Virus record (IMG/VR): IMGVR_UViG_3300042691_044167
Span: 1 to 53,298 of that record
Source of the DNA: a virus
Length of the DNA stretch: 53,298 nucleotides
Strand: one strand, 5' to 3'
Shown here piece by piece: positions 1 through 9,039 of this stretch (its first letter is position 1; every line of letters begins with the position of its first letter). A model generated the notes under the pieces. That model saw nothing but the letters and a program-made list of their open reading frames with translations. It had not been told where the DNA came from and did not search any database. Made by a program: the position numbers and the translations under genes.

Positions 1-70
1 ACTTTTTTAAGGAGTATAGTTATGAGTAATGGGATTTTTGCGCCTCAAGGCTTTGTCCCTATGAACTACC
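1..70. repeat. Direct terminal repeat, left copy
   Basis: Bases 1-70 are identical to bases 53229-53298. The repeat covers the ribosome binding site and first codons of the first gene, so it cuts through a gene. That fits an assembly overlap of a circular or circularly permuted genome better than a physical terminal repeat. The unique length is then 53,228 bases. Confidence 0.95.
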
Positions 71-678
71 GAGATGGTACAGCGTATACAGGTGCTACTC
101 AAGCAATTGAAATTGATCCAACAAGCCCAGCAATTGGTCTTAATGACCCAGTGGTAATTACTACTGGTAAAGTTGCGGCATTAAATCCCACTGAAAGTTA
201 TGCCTTCAATGAAGCTACCCCGACTTCTTTTTTCGGGATTTTTCAGGGATGTTATTACCAGACAAAAGGTACCGGACAAGGAGCCATTTACCCGTTTGTA
301 AATTCCAAAAGTTGGCCCGGCACAGGTGTTGAATTGGCGGAAGGAACAAAGCCATTAGCTTATGTAATTGTTGACCCAAATGTGGTATTTAACGTGGTTA
401 CTGGTGGTCCTAACATTCCAAATGGCATAACCCAAATACAAAACTATCAAGTGGCTGGGTTTACAATGAATGGAGTGAATTCTTTTGGTATTTCAAAAGC
501 TTATTTAAGTTCAACTGGGCAGAGAAATGCAACTCCTCCTAATAATTCTACCGTTTATGCGCCTTTCCAAATTGTTGGTTTGGCTGATTTACCAAACAAT
601 GCATGGGGGCAACCATACAACAACGTTCTTGTAATTATGAACGGCACATTAACTAAAGCTGGCACAGTTGGCAAATAA
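22..678 (+). CDS. Putative head decoration / capsid-associated protein
   Basis: This 218-residue protein is encoded directly upstream of the major capsid gene and is preceded by a strong AAGGAG site 7 nt before the ATG. It is rich in Gly, Asn, Thr and Pro, with few charged residues and no signal peptide or membrane segment, which is the composition of a beta-rich virion protein. In many tailed phages the gene just before the capsid gene encodes a head decoration or stabilisation protein, and I infer the same here from position and composition. No family motif was recognised, so a minor structural role elsewhere in the head is equally possible. Its 5' end is repeated at the other end of the contig, so on the circular genome it is the first gene after the long structured leader. 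Confidence 0.55.
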   Translation: MSNGIFAPQGFVPMNYRDGTAYTGATQAIEIDPTSPAIGLNDPVVITTGKVAALNPTESYAFNEATPTSFFGIFQGCYYQTKGTGQGAIYPFVNSKSWPGTGVELAEGTKPLAYVIVDPNVVFNVVTGGPNIPNGITQIQNYQVAGFTMNGVNSFGISKAYLSSTGQRNATPPNNSTVYAPFQIVGLADLPNNAWGQPYNNVLVIMNGTLTKAGTVGK

Positions 679-704
679 CAAAGAACGCATAAAGGAGTAA
701 TTTT

Positions 705-1604
705 ATGGCTACAACTACATCTATGATCGCCAGGCTCATGGAGCCTGGATTACAAGGATTTGTGTACGACATGCGACACAATGACGACATTTGGAAGCCC
801 TTATATGGGATTTACAAATCAGATAAAAACGTTGAATACGATTTGGCAATGAAAGCCTACGGTATTGCGCAACTTAAAGCGCAAGGTGCGGCGGCAGCAA
901 TGGATGATGCTGAACAAAGGTATCTCAATACATTCGTTCATCAAATTTATGCAATCGCAACGCAAATGACACGAGAAGCAATTGAAGATAACCTCTATTC
1001 TCGCGAAGCACCACAAATGAGTCGGGCGATGAAAGTATCATTGCGCGAAGTCACCAATGTGAATGCAATGCAGCCTCTCAATCAAGCTTTTTCACCTAAC
1101 AAGCCTATGGGAGACGGGCAAAGCCTTTGCTCAACTCAACATCCCATTAGCAACGGTGTTGTTTCCAACCGAGCATCGACTATAACCCAGTTAAATGAAA
1201 CTGCGATTGAGCAAGGTTTAATTGATATTCAATATTTGCGCGATCAAGCCGGTATTTTATTGAACAACCTGGCTGTTCGTTTGATTGTTCCACCACAATT
1301 AAAATTCACAGCTGCGCGAATCAATGGCTCTCAATTTACGCCTCAAAGCGCAAACAACGCAATTAACCCGATTAATACAATGAATCTTCTTCCAAAAGGC
1401 GTTGTAGATAATCCTTATTTAACAAATCCTGGTGCTTGGTTCATTCAAACAGAAGCCGAAGCGTTAAAGTATTTTGAACGTAGTCCTGTAAGAACAGATA
1501 TCTCAACTGATCCTTTGACTCAAAACTTGACGGTAGTAGCAACAATTCGTCATAGCTTTGGGCCATCTGATTACAATGGTATCTACGGTTCTCCAGGCGC
1601 TTAA
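705..1604 (+). CDS. Major capsid protein
   Basis: The 299-residue protein forms the icosahedral head shell. Around residues 137-147 it has the segment GDGQSLCSTQHP, which closely matches the GDGxxLFSxxHP signature of HK97-fold capsid proteins of the Mu gpT-like type. The N-terminal half contains a conserved acidic/aromatic helix region (QMTREAIEDNLYS), and the C-terminal segment PLTQNLTVVATIRHSFG is typical of the closing beta strands of this family. No N-terminal prohead protease cleavage region is obvious and no protease gene was recognised nearby. The start is supported by AAAGGAG upstream. It follows the decoration-like gene by 26 nt and is almost certainly cotranscribed with it from the leader at the contig junction. 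Confidence 0.88.
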   Translation: MATTTSMIARLMEPGLQGFVYDMRHNDDIWKPLYGIYKSDKNVEYDLAMKAYGIAQLKAQGAAAAMDDAEQRYLNTFVHQIYAIATQMTREAIEDNLYSREAPQMSRAMKVSLREVTNVNAMQPLNQAFSPNKPMGDGQSLCSTQHPISNGVVSNRASTITQLNETAIEQGLIDIQYLRDQAGILLNNLAVRLIVPPQLKFTAARINGSQFTPQSANNAINPINTMNLLPKGVVDNPYLTNPGAWFIQTEAEALKYFERSPVRTDISTDPLTQNLTVVATIRHSFGPSDYNGIYGSPGA

Positions 1605-1630
1605 AAAAAAATAAAGAAGGGAAGCAAGAA

Positions 1631-3022
1631 ATGAATTTAATAAACGGAACCAACATTGGTGATGGTTTAAGAGTCGGTACTGTAACAGGTAACGGACCAG
1701 TAGGGATTGGTGGTAAAACTTCTCCCTTCTTTAATTTTATAGTAAAACCAGGAGCCGCTGCTGCAACTGCAATTAGTCCTAATCCGGTAACTATCAACCC
1801 TGGAACAACAATAATTCCTCTTGTCGCTGGGGCTTATGCAACTTTTGAGAACGATCCAGTTTATGGAAGACTTTTGAAGTTGGATTATGCGCGTACTTTA
1901 AGGATGAATATTGGTACTGGTGGTGGTGGTGACATAACAATTAGAGTAGACGGGCTGGATATTTTAAAACAGCCTGTAACGGAAGAACAAACATTAACAA
2001 CCGCCGCAACTAACAATGTTTTGCATTTAAGAAAAGCTATCAAATGGATTAAGCAAATTAAAGCAATTCAAACTGGCGGCGCAGCCAATCAAGTGATTAT
2101 TAACCCTGAAAATCGTTTTGGGTTGCCTTACGCCGTTACCAATCCTAATTCTGTTGATATTAGACCTATTAATAACTTTAACCCATCTATTTGGTGCGAA
2201 GGCGTGGCAACATTTAATGGTGCAACTCCATCTGTTGCTACCATTAACTCACCTTTTGCGCCTGCTTATGCGGGAGGAGCATTGACTCCTGGTACAGGTC
2301 TTATCCCAACCGTTTCCGTTTTACCACGAGAAGGCGTGATCCCTGGTTCTGAAACAATAACGGTGTCAGCAAGCGTTCAATCAAACTCTATTACCTTTCA
2401 ATCTTCCATACCAGGCAGTACTTCATCTTTCTACTGGAGAATGAATTACGAACCTGATAATGCGATACCGGTAGCAGGTGGGCAAGCAGCTGCGTTTCCA
2501 AGTGGTTATGCTAATTTAACAGGTGGGTCAGCAGTTGTTTATAGTCCTTATGTTAATAGCCGAAATCAATATATTATGACATCCTATCCTGCTGGAGGTA
2601 CAGTGCCTGCTGTCGCACCTTATGTTAGTGCGTCTACAAGTGTCTCCCCTGGGGTATCAGGACAATTTACTATTAATGGCACAAATGGTTCAGGCGTCTT
2701 GTGGGAAATTGCTAACGCCGATGAACGTGGACCAGGTGCAGGTGGCCCTATTTATCCTTATGTAATTACCGCTGATAGAACCATGCAATTTAAGGCAAGC
2801 GCATCAGGGATTCCTGGTAACTATTATTCCACACAAAACGCTGGGGACGTGCGAGGTGTCGTAGGAATGACTCAAGAAATTGGGACTGGTTTTAACGGAA
2901 CTTCCATTATTATTTATATTTCGATGTATTTAGAGGGCGTGGATAGCACTTATGTCGAGAACCAAACTAACGCAGGCTTATATGGTGTGAATCAATACGT
3001 TGCTAATGACTGGGGAGCATAA
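1631..3022 (+). CDS. Virion structural protein, unknown role
   Basis: The 463-residue protein is rich in Gly, Ala, Thr, Asn and Pro and poor in charged residues. It reads as a succession of beta strands with no membrane segment or signal peptide. It begins 26 nt after the capsid gene behind AGAAGGGAAGC and is followed 2 nt later by the next structural gene, so it belongs to the capsid operon. The composition and position suggest an abundant virion component such as a head fibre, decoration or tail surface protein. No catalytic motif or named family was recognised. The C-terminal third contains an aromatic-rich stretch and the segment TQEIGTGFNGTSIIIYIS, which looks like a terminal beta-sandwich domain. 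Confidence 0.6.
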   Translation: MNLINGTNIGDGLRVGTVTGNGPVGIGGKTSPFFNFIVKPGAAAATAISPNPVTINPGTTIIPLVAGAYATFENDPVYGRLLKLDYARTLRMNIGTGGGGDITIRVDGLDILKQPVTEEQTLTTAATNNVLHLRKAIKWIKQIKAIQTGGAANQVIINPENRFGLPYAVTNPNSVDIRPINNFNPSIWCEGVATFNGATPSVATINSPFAPAYAGGALTPGTGLIPTVSVLPREGVIPGSETITVSASVQSNSITFQSSIPGSTSSFYWRMNYEPDNAIPVAGGQAAAFPSGYANLTGGSAVVYSPYVNSRNQYIMTSYPAGGTVPAVAPYVSASTSVSPGVSGQFTINGTNGSGVLWEIANADERGPGAGGPIYPYVITADRTMQFKASASGIPGNYYSTQNAGDVRGVVGMTQEIGTGFNGTSIIIYISMYLEGVDSTYVENQTNAGLYGVNQYVANDWGA

Positions 3023-3024
3023 AT

Positions 3025-3726
3025 ATGTCAAAGCCCATTGTTGTTAATTTTCCATCCGGGGCAACCCCGATTGGAACTATTACAATTCCAATTTCAACGG
3101 ATCTTAATATTGATGTTTTAGCGTTAATTAATAATGGGCGTCCCTTGCAATTTCCTTATTTGCAAAGAAAATTAGGATTTTTCTCTGGTGGTGCTGACGA
3201 TTTATTTACCATAGCTATTAATTTTGAGGGGTATGATGTTAACAACAATCCGCTTTCAGAAAACCCTCCTGGCCCAATTGTTGGAGAGCCTATTGAATAC
3301 ACCACGAATGAATATCATATTATCACTTCTCTAACAATTACGGGAACCGCTGATACAGGAGGAACTCTTGAGTTTTACCTTGGGGATGTTGGGCAGTCCC
3401 AATGGTTTTTATTTGATTTAAATAGGCCTTATTTTGGGGCAACTATCCAAACTTCTCAAACTGGAACGCTCACTTATACAGTTGAATATACCAGCGATGA
3501 ATTGACGGTTAAAAACGCAGAAGGAATTGAGGTTGCAAATCCTAATTTAAATAGGACCAAGACAATTCAATTAACAGACAGCTCTACGGTTTATGTCATG
3601 GAAAATAGTGCAGAATCCAAATGTTGGAACGTGGGAGCCTCTCCTATGCGGGCACATAGGTTTATTGTGACAGGCGGTGCAGATGCTGGATCTTTACAAT
3701 ACATAGTGACTCAAACTGGGATATAA
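3025..3726 (+). CDS. Virion structural protein, unknown role
   Basis: The 233-residue beta-rich protein is encoded 2 nt after the preceding structural gene and ends exactly where the next gene begins, which indicates tight translational coupling. Its composition (Thr, Gly, Asn, Ile; little Lys or Arg until the C terminus) resembles the two upstream virion proteins. The stretch EYHIITSLTITGTADTGGTL and the later HRFIVTGGADAGSL look like repeated strand-turn units. No catalytic residues, signal peptide or known domain were recognised. I assign it as a virion protein from context only; a minor head or neck component is the most likely role. Confidence 0.55.
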   Translation: MSKPIVVNFPSGATPIGTITIPISTDLNIDVLALINNGRPLQFPYLQRKLGFFSGGADDLFTIAINFEGYDVNNNPLSENPPGPIVGEPIEYTTNEYHIITSLTITGTADTGGTLEFYLGDVGQSQWFLFDLNRPYFGATIQTSQTGTLTYTVEYTSDELTVKNAEGIEVANPNLNRTKTIQLTDSSTVYVMENSAESKCWNVGASPMRAHRFIVTGGADAGSLQYIVTQTGI

Positions 3727-4032
3727 ATGCGAGATTGGGATGAACCCTATGAAAAATTTTACAGAGCGGTTCAAAACGATTTTCAGGATTTTGTTAAAGA
3801 CAATGAAAAATTTCTTTTTGAAGAGGATCCTAGGCCGATGAGAAAAAAAGTTGAGAAACATTGGATTCAAAAATCAATTAAGCATCCTGGGGCTTTAAGA
3901 GCAGAGCTAGGCATAAAAGAAGGTCATACTATCCCATTAGCTAAATTAGACAAAGCAACTCATAGCTCAAAACCGATTGTTCGTGAGCAAGCCAATTTAG
4001 CTAAAACTTTGCGTGGTTTTCATAAAACATAA
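3727..4032 (+). CDS. Small basic phage protein with the HPGAL motif
   Basis: The 101-residue protein has an acidic N-terminal half and a basic C-terminal half. The C-terminal 55 residues carry WIQKSIKHPGALRAELG, then a Lys-rich loop and ANLAKTLRGF. I know this pattern (W-I-x-KAIK-HPGAL-x-x-x-LG ... ANLAKTL) as a small conserved module in structural clusters of many podoviruses and prophages, where its function is not established. It starts at the base after the stop of the preceding gene and is followed 9 nt later by the head-tail adaptor. Whether it is a virion component or an assembly factor cannot be told from the sequence. Confidence 0.65.
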   Translation: MRDWDEPYEKFYRAVQNDFQDFVKDNEKFLFEEDPRPMRKKVEKHWIQKSIKHPGALRAELGIKEGHTIPLAKLDKATHSSKPIVREQANLAKTLRGFHKT

Positions 4033-4041
4033 GGTGAACCT

Positions 4042-5118
4042 ATGGCAACGAGTAATGAATACGCTTCCGAAATTAGCGCCCTTTATGCAATTGATGAAGC
4101 GTTTGAGCGCTGTCTTATTTCAGGGAATTTGATATCTGGTTACCAGCTAGAAAGCGCAAAAAAAGCCATTAATGCTATTTTAGATCAATGGAGCAATGCT
4201 AATTACCCTTCTTTATATCTTGTCAAAAAAGGCTTGCTTCAATTAATTAGAGGTCAAACTTCGTATCTTTTACCATCGAATTGCGTAGATATTATCGACA
4301 AAGAAGTAACAGTTTTAAAATCATTAAGAAAACTAGGTGGCACGGCTTCTAGCTCGAGTGGAAGTGCAGGGAATGCGTTTAGCGATGATTTAACCGCTTT
4401 TTGCACTCAAACCGAGCCTAATGGTTACATCCAATATATTTACCCTCAAGGTGTTCCCATTTTGTATGTGGGGATTATGTCCGCTGTAGACGCAGATTAT
4501 AAATTATTAATTAGATCCAAATACCAATCAGGGATAGGCAATATACTTGATCCTTTAAATGTTGCGTTAAGAACCCCTGAAACAGCTTATTTAGCGAATC
4601 AAACCGTATGGTGGGCGATTCCAGCAGCTCCATCTGCTCAAGTGTGGAGAATACAAGAAACAGGTGGAGCAACGCTTAATATCAATAAAATCTATTTTAA
4701 CATTAATTCTCCTACGCAGCCTTCTCGTCCTTTGGCACGCATTAGTCGTTCAAGTTATGCAATGATTAATAACAAAACTCAAATTGGGCAAGTATCTCAA
4801 TTCCAAGTGGATCGAAACTTCCCTCAATCAGTTATAAATTTTTATTTAAATCCTGACGGGACAGAAGATCTGGTCACTTACAACTACAATGCGTATACGC
4901 AAGAAGTGGTAAATTTCACTCAAGACATAGAATTACCTAAACGTTTTTGGGAAGCATTAGTGTCTGAATTGGCTGCTCGAATGGCTGAAAAATTTGCACC
5001 TCATTTGTACGAACAAAAAAGATCAGCCGCAGATCAAGCATTTGCATTAGCAAAGGGTCAAGATGTGGAACATGGGGTGAACTTGAAAATAGCACCCACA
5101 TTAGAGAGTCAAATGTAA
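4042..5118 (+). CDS. Head-tail adaptor (P22 gp4-like) with inserted discoidin-like domain
   Basis: The 358-residue protein has an N-terminal segment (about 1-95) with the family pattern of podoviral head-tail adaptors: helical start, AINAILDQWSNANYP, then LLQLIRGQTSYLLPSNCVDI. In that family this domain joins the portal to the tail. The adaptor sequence resumes at about residue 245 and ends with the helical segment FWEALVSELAARMAEKFAP. Between them, residues about 96-242 form an extra beta-rich domain resembling discoidin (F5/8 type C) domains. It has SSSGSAGNAFSDD, the CTQTEPNGYI segment and WRIQETGGATLNI, all closely repeated in the next gene. The insertion makes the protein about twice the usual family length. 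The stop codon overlaps the next start (TAATG). Confidence 0.75.
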   Translation: MATSNEYASEISALYAIDEAFERCLISGNLISGYQLESAKKAINAILDQWSNANYPSLYLVKKGLLQLIRGQTSYLLPSNCVDIIDKEVTVLKSLRKLGGTASSSSGSAGNAFSDDLTAFCTQTEPNGYIQYIYPQGVPILYVGIMSAVDADYKLLIRSKYQSGIGNILDPLNVALRTPETAYLANQTVWWAIPAAPSAQVWRIQETGGATLNINKIYFNINSPTQPSRPLARISRSSYAMINNKTQIGQVSQFQVDRNFPQSVINFYLNPDGTEDLVTYNYNAYTQEVVNFTQDIELPKRFWEALVSELAARMAEKFAPHLYEQKRSAADQAFALAKGQDVEHGVNLKIAPTLESQM

Positions 5119-5771
5119 TGATTTGGTCTAATACCCGTACGCGCATTGATCCTAAAAAACCAGAAGCAATTGGTTATTGTGACTTAACAGGTTTTCGCGT
5201 AATGCGTAAAGATTTAGTGCAACAAATGGAATATCGGGGGACTCAACTTGTTTGGAATGGGTTTCTTGTTTACAAAGATTTTGTAGACGAGCCAAACCGT
5301 CAATCTGGAGCCATTATTTTAGGTCCTGATCCAATCCCAGTTTTAAATCCTCGCCCTGGCTCAAGACCTGAAAAACCTACTGTTCAAGACACTGCAAGAG
5401 TGTTATCAGGATATGGTTTTAGCTCGAGCGGCAATGCTGCGAACGCATTTGATGAGAACAATTTAACAGCATGTACTCAAACAGCTCCTAATGGCTATAT
5501 TGGCTATAATTTTAACGGGACACCTAACATATTGTGGACTGGTATCTTATCAGCTGCGACACTTACTTATACGTTGGTTATTGAATATTCTTTTAATAGC
5601 ATGCAATGGATGGAATATACTACTATTCCTGCTCAAACCTACCCTTCTTCTGAAATTGTTTGGCTCACGGGAGACGGTTATCCCAGTGGTTCATCATGGA
5701 GGATTAGAGAGGTAGGAGGTGCTACGCTAAATATTAGCGAATTATATTTCAATATGCCCACTAAGGAGTAA
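5118..5771 (+). CDS. Virion protein with phage N-terminal module and discoidin-like domain
   Basis: The 217-residue protein has two parts. Residues 1-90 match a module often found in phage neck/tail clusters, usually written as CDxxGFxxxxxxLxxxWxGxxVxxxxxDEP, here CDLTGFRVMRKDLVQQ followed by LVWNGFLVYKDFVDEPN and a Pro-rich linker. Residues about 92-217 are a discoidin-like beta sandwich. It has SSSGNAANAFDENN, CTQTAPNGYIGYNF and WRIREVGGATLNISELYF, clearly homologous to the domain inserted in the upstream adaptor. Such domains often bind carbohydrate, so a surface-exposed virion role is plausible. Its ATG shares a base with the stop of the adaptor gene. Confidence 0.65.
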   Translation: MIWSNTRTRIDPKKPEAIGYCDLTGFRVMRKDLVQQMEYRGTQLVWNGFLVYKDFVDEPNRQSGAIILGPDPIPVLNPRPGSRPEKPTVQDTARVLSGYGFSSSGNAANAFDENNLTACTQTAPNGYIGYNFNGTPNILWTGILSAATLTYTLVIEYSFNSMQWMEYTTIPAQTYPSSEIVWLTGDGYPSGSSWRIREVGGATLNISELYFNMPTKE

Positions 5772-5776
5772 AAACG

Positions 5777-6166
5777 ATGTTAAAAAATGAATACGCTAGA
5801 AAGCTCGGCATTGAAGAAACTAACGGTCGCCAAGAGCTTGAAAATAAAGTTATATCTCCTCACGAAATATCAAATGTTTTGCCTGAATTAAGCGCAAAGG
5901 TTGGTTACATACCAGAACCAAAAACAATATTCCAAGAACTTGTTAACCATATGAGACATATGGAAAATAATTTACAAAATCCAAACCAAATGCCTAGTAA
6001 TGACGGCGATTGGCGAGGAGGAGTATCTATTGAAATTAGAGCGCCAAACCAAGTTCCAGAACAAAACATTCAACAACATGGAACAGCTTTAACCCTTGGG
6101 AATCCTTTTGTTCAAACAAGCAAAATGGTAGTAGCTAGGCCTGGTAAACAACGAAAAATGCAATAA
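5777..6166 (+). CDS. Hypothetical protein in the capsid operon
   Basis: The 129-residue protein begins 5 nt after the preceding stop, behind TAAGGAGTAAAAACG. It is mixed-charge and mostly polar, with a helical N-terminal half containing ELVNHMRHMENNLQNPNQM and a C-terminal basic tail (RPGKQRKMQ). No membrane segment, signal peptide or recognisable domain is present. Its position between the neck proteins and the Gly/Lys-repeat protein suggests a small virion or assembly component. Confidence 0.5.
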   Translation: MLKNEYARKLGIEETNGRQELENKVISPHEISNVLPELSAKVGYIPEPKTIFQELVNHMRHMENNLQNPNQMPSNDGDWRGGVSIEIRAPNQVPEQNIQQHGTALTLGNPFVQTSKMVVARPGKQRKMQ

Positions 6167-6176
6167 GGGGTGTAAA

Positions 6177-6665
6177 ATGGATTACGCAAAAAGATTAGGA
6201 TTAGATACATCGAATAGCGGTGCTGCGCATTTAATCCGCAAAGCTGGCCTATCGCATGATGGCGGTAGTGAAGGTAAAGTTTTAGAGAGAAAAGTCTGTC
6301 GCAAAGCGGATGGTGGTGGTGTTGCTGCTGAATATAAAAAAGGTGGTAGGATCAAGCGTGCCATGGGCGGCTATACTTTTGGGGATAATGTTTTGGGAAA
6401 CCCCGATCCTTTTGGATTGAAAAAAGGCGGGAAAGTTTGCAAAAAAGCCGATGGTGGCGGCGTTGCTGCTGAATATAAAAAAGGTGGCCCCACTAGAAAA
6501 AGTAAAAATAAAGATATTCGTTATTTAGAACGAGACGAACGTTACGATGTGAAAACCCATCGTGGCAAAAACGCTCATCACGCAGTCGAGGATATCATTC
6601 ATGACATGAAGCCTTTGCATAAAGCCGCTGGCGGTGCAGCTAAAAAGAGACTTTACGGTATCTAA
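6177..6665 (+). CDS. Gly/Lys-repeat protein of the virion cluster
   Basis: The 162-residue, strongly basic protein contains two near-identical units, CRKADGGGVAAEYKKGGR and CKKADGGGVAAEYKKGGP (about residues 41-59 and 83-100), separated by an RAMGGYTFGDN segment. Short low-complexity proteins with KKGG and ADGG motifs are common at the ends of structural operons in phages of aquatic alphaproteobacteria; their function is not known to me. The basic charge and flexible repeats would suit nucleic-acid or membrane contact. It is the last gene of the plus-strand capsid operon, and its stop codon lies inside the bidirectional terminator that follows. Confidence 0.6.
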   Translation: MDYAKRLGLDTSNSGAAHLIRKAGLSHDGGSEGKVLERKVCRKADGGGVAAEYKKGGRIKRAMGGYTFGDNVLGNPDPFGLKKGGKVCKKADGGGVAAEYKKGGPTRKSKNKDIRYLERDERYDVKTHRGKNAHHAVEDIIHDMKPLHKAAGGAAKKRLYGI

Positions 6666-6692
6666 ATAAGGGGGAGAAAATCCCCTTTATTT
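6664..6692. terminator. Bidirectional terminator between convergent operons
   Basis: AAATAAGGGG and CCCCTTTATTT form a near-perfect stem around the loop GAGAAAAT, with T-rich flanks in both orientations. It lies between the stop codons of the plus-strand capsid operon and the minus-strand portal gene, where a two-way terminator is expected. Confidence 0.75.
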
Positions 6693-6699
6693 AACCTTC

Positions 6700-9039
6700 T
6701 CATATAGGAGGATGTTCTTTGTTTACCTTATATCGTTCAGTAGCGAGACGATGATCTTCATTCGCTGTTTTTATCTCAAGCTCTGAAATTTTGATATCGT
6801 TGGTTCTCAACATTTTTTCTTTCTCAAGCAAAAGCTTTTGCATATCAACCTGATGCTTTAAATTCATCTGCTCCATTTTTTGCTCAAGTGCCTGCTGTTT
6901 AATTTCCAAGTCTTTTAACATAATCATTTCAGGTGTTACCTGTGGTTGCTGATGTTGTTGCTGTTGCTGCTGCATTTTTTGAGCGGCTTGAGCTTCCATC
7001 ATAGCGATTTGATTTTGTTGCTGTGGTGGCAATTTTTCAATATTAGGAGGCAACATTTGATGCATTTGTTGTTGTAGCTGAATTTGATATTGAAACGCTT
7101 CATGCTCTTTAATGTGAGCGTTAAGCATAGCTAAATCTTGAGCGCGTTTAGGATCAGAAGATAATTGCGCCATGATAGATTGATGCACAATCATATGAGC
7201 TTGATGATCTTGAGCAATGTAAGCCATGACAGGCTCGCTTTTTAAAATCCTCATATTTTCAGTGCCTGGATCAAGAGAGGGAGGAGGAGATGCTTCTTTT
7301 GGATCAGGCAAGATTTCAGATATGTTGGGCACTTTCAAGTCATTGTAAATACGTTTATAAATTGCATGTAAATTGTGAAGGTGAGGCGCTTGTTGAGCCA
7401 TTTTTAAAATAGCTTCGTTGCGCATCATGCGATGGGCTAGAGAATTTAAATTGGGGTCGCTAACGGGGATAATTGTGAAATTTTGAGCAAAATCTTCGCC
7501 CATAATAATTTCAGTGGAATTTTGGCCAACGTTAAATGGGTATTTAATTGTCGAATAATGGCGTGCGATAAGGTTGTAAATAAGGGTTAACTCGTCCCCC
7601 ATGGCTTGGTGCAAACGGCTCATTACTGAACTTGGTATTTTGGTGTGTTGATCCAAAAACGCAAACGCAGTAAGGAGTGGAGCGTCTGCATGCATTTCTT
7701 TAAAGTTTTGATTAACAACACCTGAAAAAGTCTCAATTCCTTTTTCCATTTGCTCTTTTAAAGTTAGCAAAATTTGAGAGGGTTCTTTATAAGGGAAGGG
7801 CATAATGACATCGTGAATCGGCATTCCACCTGTATCAATTGCGCCCCACTCACAAGGACCTATATCCAAATCGTTATCGCTGATTTTCATGCTGGCGGAA
7901 CGAACTCCACCGGGAGCAGTAGCAATTTTACCAGAATCTACCAACAAACGGGTTAATTCAGTCGCGTTTTGCGCAAGGCCACCCGCAAGTTGAATGAGGC
8001 CTGTGCCATAAAATCCTAGACCTGGTGTGTAGATGTATTGTGTAAAACATTCAATCCGTTTATAGGTTTGGTCGTTTTCTTCCCAATTTCTGTAAATTGA
8101 TAAAATCGCTCCATCCACAGCTGAAAGAGTCACAATATAAGGTTTAGGTTGACGTAGTTGGCCGTCTTTTGCTTCGTTATCCTCATCAATTATTAGATTG
8201 CAATGACATTCCCAAACTTTATAAAAAACAGTTTGAGGTGAATGAGGGTCAATCTCCCCTTTAATGTCATCTAACGTTTCTGTTAAATCTTGAGTGGCCG
8301 CATCATCATCTCCACTTTCTGTATCAGCAATTTTTAGTTTTTTGTAAAACCCAGCACGTTGACGCTCAATTAGCTCTTGTTTTGTGTATTTGATGACATG
8401 GGTCATACGAATAGCGGATGCTAGGGAGGTGACGCCATAATTAATAATAAAATCTTCAGGGGGTACGTATTTCGAGCTTGGACGTTTTAAAATAGGATCC
8501 CAGAATGTTTTTTTAAAAACTGACCCTGCTAAAGCACAAATGAAAAAAGCGGTTTCGCAATCTGGGTAGAATTCTTTATCAATAGCTGTGAGAAGGATAT
8601 TACAAAATTGCTGGACACGGTAAGCCGCATCATCCGATGCAGGATCGATGGCGTCTGGCGTTCTTACTTTGACTGGTCCTTCAGGGGGTAAAAGTTCTGC
8701 TCTGGCTGCCGCTACAAAACCCGTGGCTTGCGTTAACAAAACGGGAGAGATAACTTCGTTTTGATTTTGAAGATAGCCTTTTTGGTCTTTCTCTCTAAAG
8801 ACGTTTAAACCTAAGAGTTTGATGCCCTTGGTATACATTTGCAACCAAGGGGCTCTTGAATCTTGATCAGCTTGGATGCCATCTTTTAGGGTTCGACTAA
8901 TTTTTCTCAAGGTGTAATCATCGAGAAACCCATCCGCTAAGTTGGCGTAATGTGACACGGGCTGCATATTGCGGCGGTTGTTGGGCGCCAAATCTACAAT
9001 TACACCGCCTTGAGGCGTTGAAAAAATGTCGTTTTCCAA
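6700..9039 (-). CDS. Portal protein (head-tail connector)
   Basis: The 779-residue protein forms the dodecameric channel through which DNA is packaged and ejected. The N-terminal half has the pattern of P22-type and podoviral portals: a helical start with APWLQMYTKGIKLLG, then FYPDCETAFFICALAGSVFKK, YVPPEDFIINYG, and later GTGLIQLAGGLAQNATELTR followed by SGKIATAPGG. The C-terminal 170 residues are a long Gln-rich coiled coil (QQQQ runs, then KQQALEQKMEQMNLKHQ), comparable to the barrel or crown extension of P22 portal. Its length is near that of P22 portal (about 725). It is the last gene of the minus-strand packaging operon. Confidence 0.85.
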   Translation of the reverse strand: MENDIFSTPQGGVIVDLAPNNRRNMQPVSHYANLADGFLDDYTLRKISRTLKDGIQADQDSRAPWLQMYTKGIKLLGLNVFREKDQKGYLQNQNEVISPVLLTQATGFVAAARAELLPPEGPVKVRTPDAIDPASDDAAYRVQQFCNILLTAIDKEFYPDCETAFFICALAGSVFKKTFWDPILKRPSSKYVPPEDFIINYGVTSLASAIRMTHVIKYTKQELIERQRAGFYKKLKIADTESGDDDAATQDLTETLDDIKGEIDPHSPQTVFYKVWECHCNLIIDEDNEAKDGQLRQPKPYIVTLSAVDGAILSIYRNWEENDQTYKRIECFTQYIYTPGLGFYGTGLIQLAGGLAQNATELTRLLVDSGKIATAPGGVRSASMKISDNDLDIGPCEWGAIDTGGMPIHDVIMPFPYKEPSQILLTLKEQMEKGIETFSGVVNQNFKEMHADAPLLTAFAFLDQHTKIPSSVMSRLHQAMGDELTLIYNLIARHYSTIKYPFNVGQNSTEIIMGEDFAQNFTIIPVSDPNLNSLAHRMMRNEAILKMAQQAPHLHNLHAIYKRIYNDLKVPNISEILPDPKEASPPPSLDPGTENMRILKSEPVMAYIAQDHQAHMIVHQSIMAQLSSDPKRAQDLAMLNAHIKEHEAFQYQIQLQQQMHQMLPPNIEKLPPQQQNQIAMMEAQAAQKMQQQQQQHQQPQVTPEMIMLKDLEIKQQALEQKMEQMNLKHQVDMQKLLLEKEKMLRTNDIKISELEIKTANEDHRLATERYKVNKEHPPI

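Noticed and set aside
1-70. True physical direct terminal repeats
   Set aside because: The repeat is short and cuts through the start of a gene, which fits an assembly overlap better; it cannot be excluded without reads.
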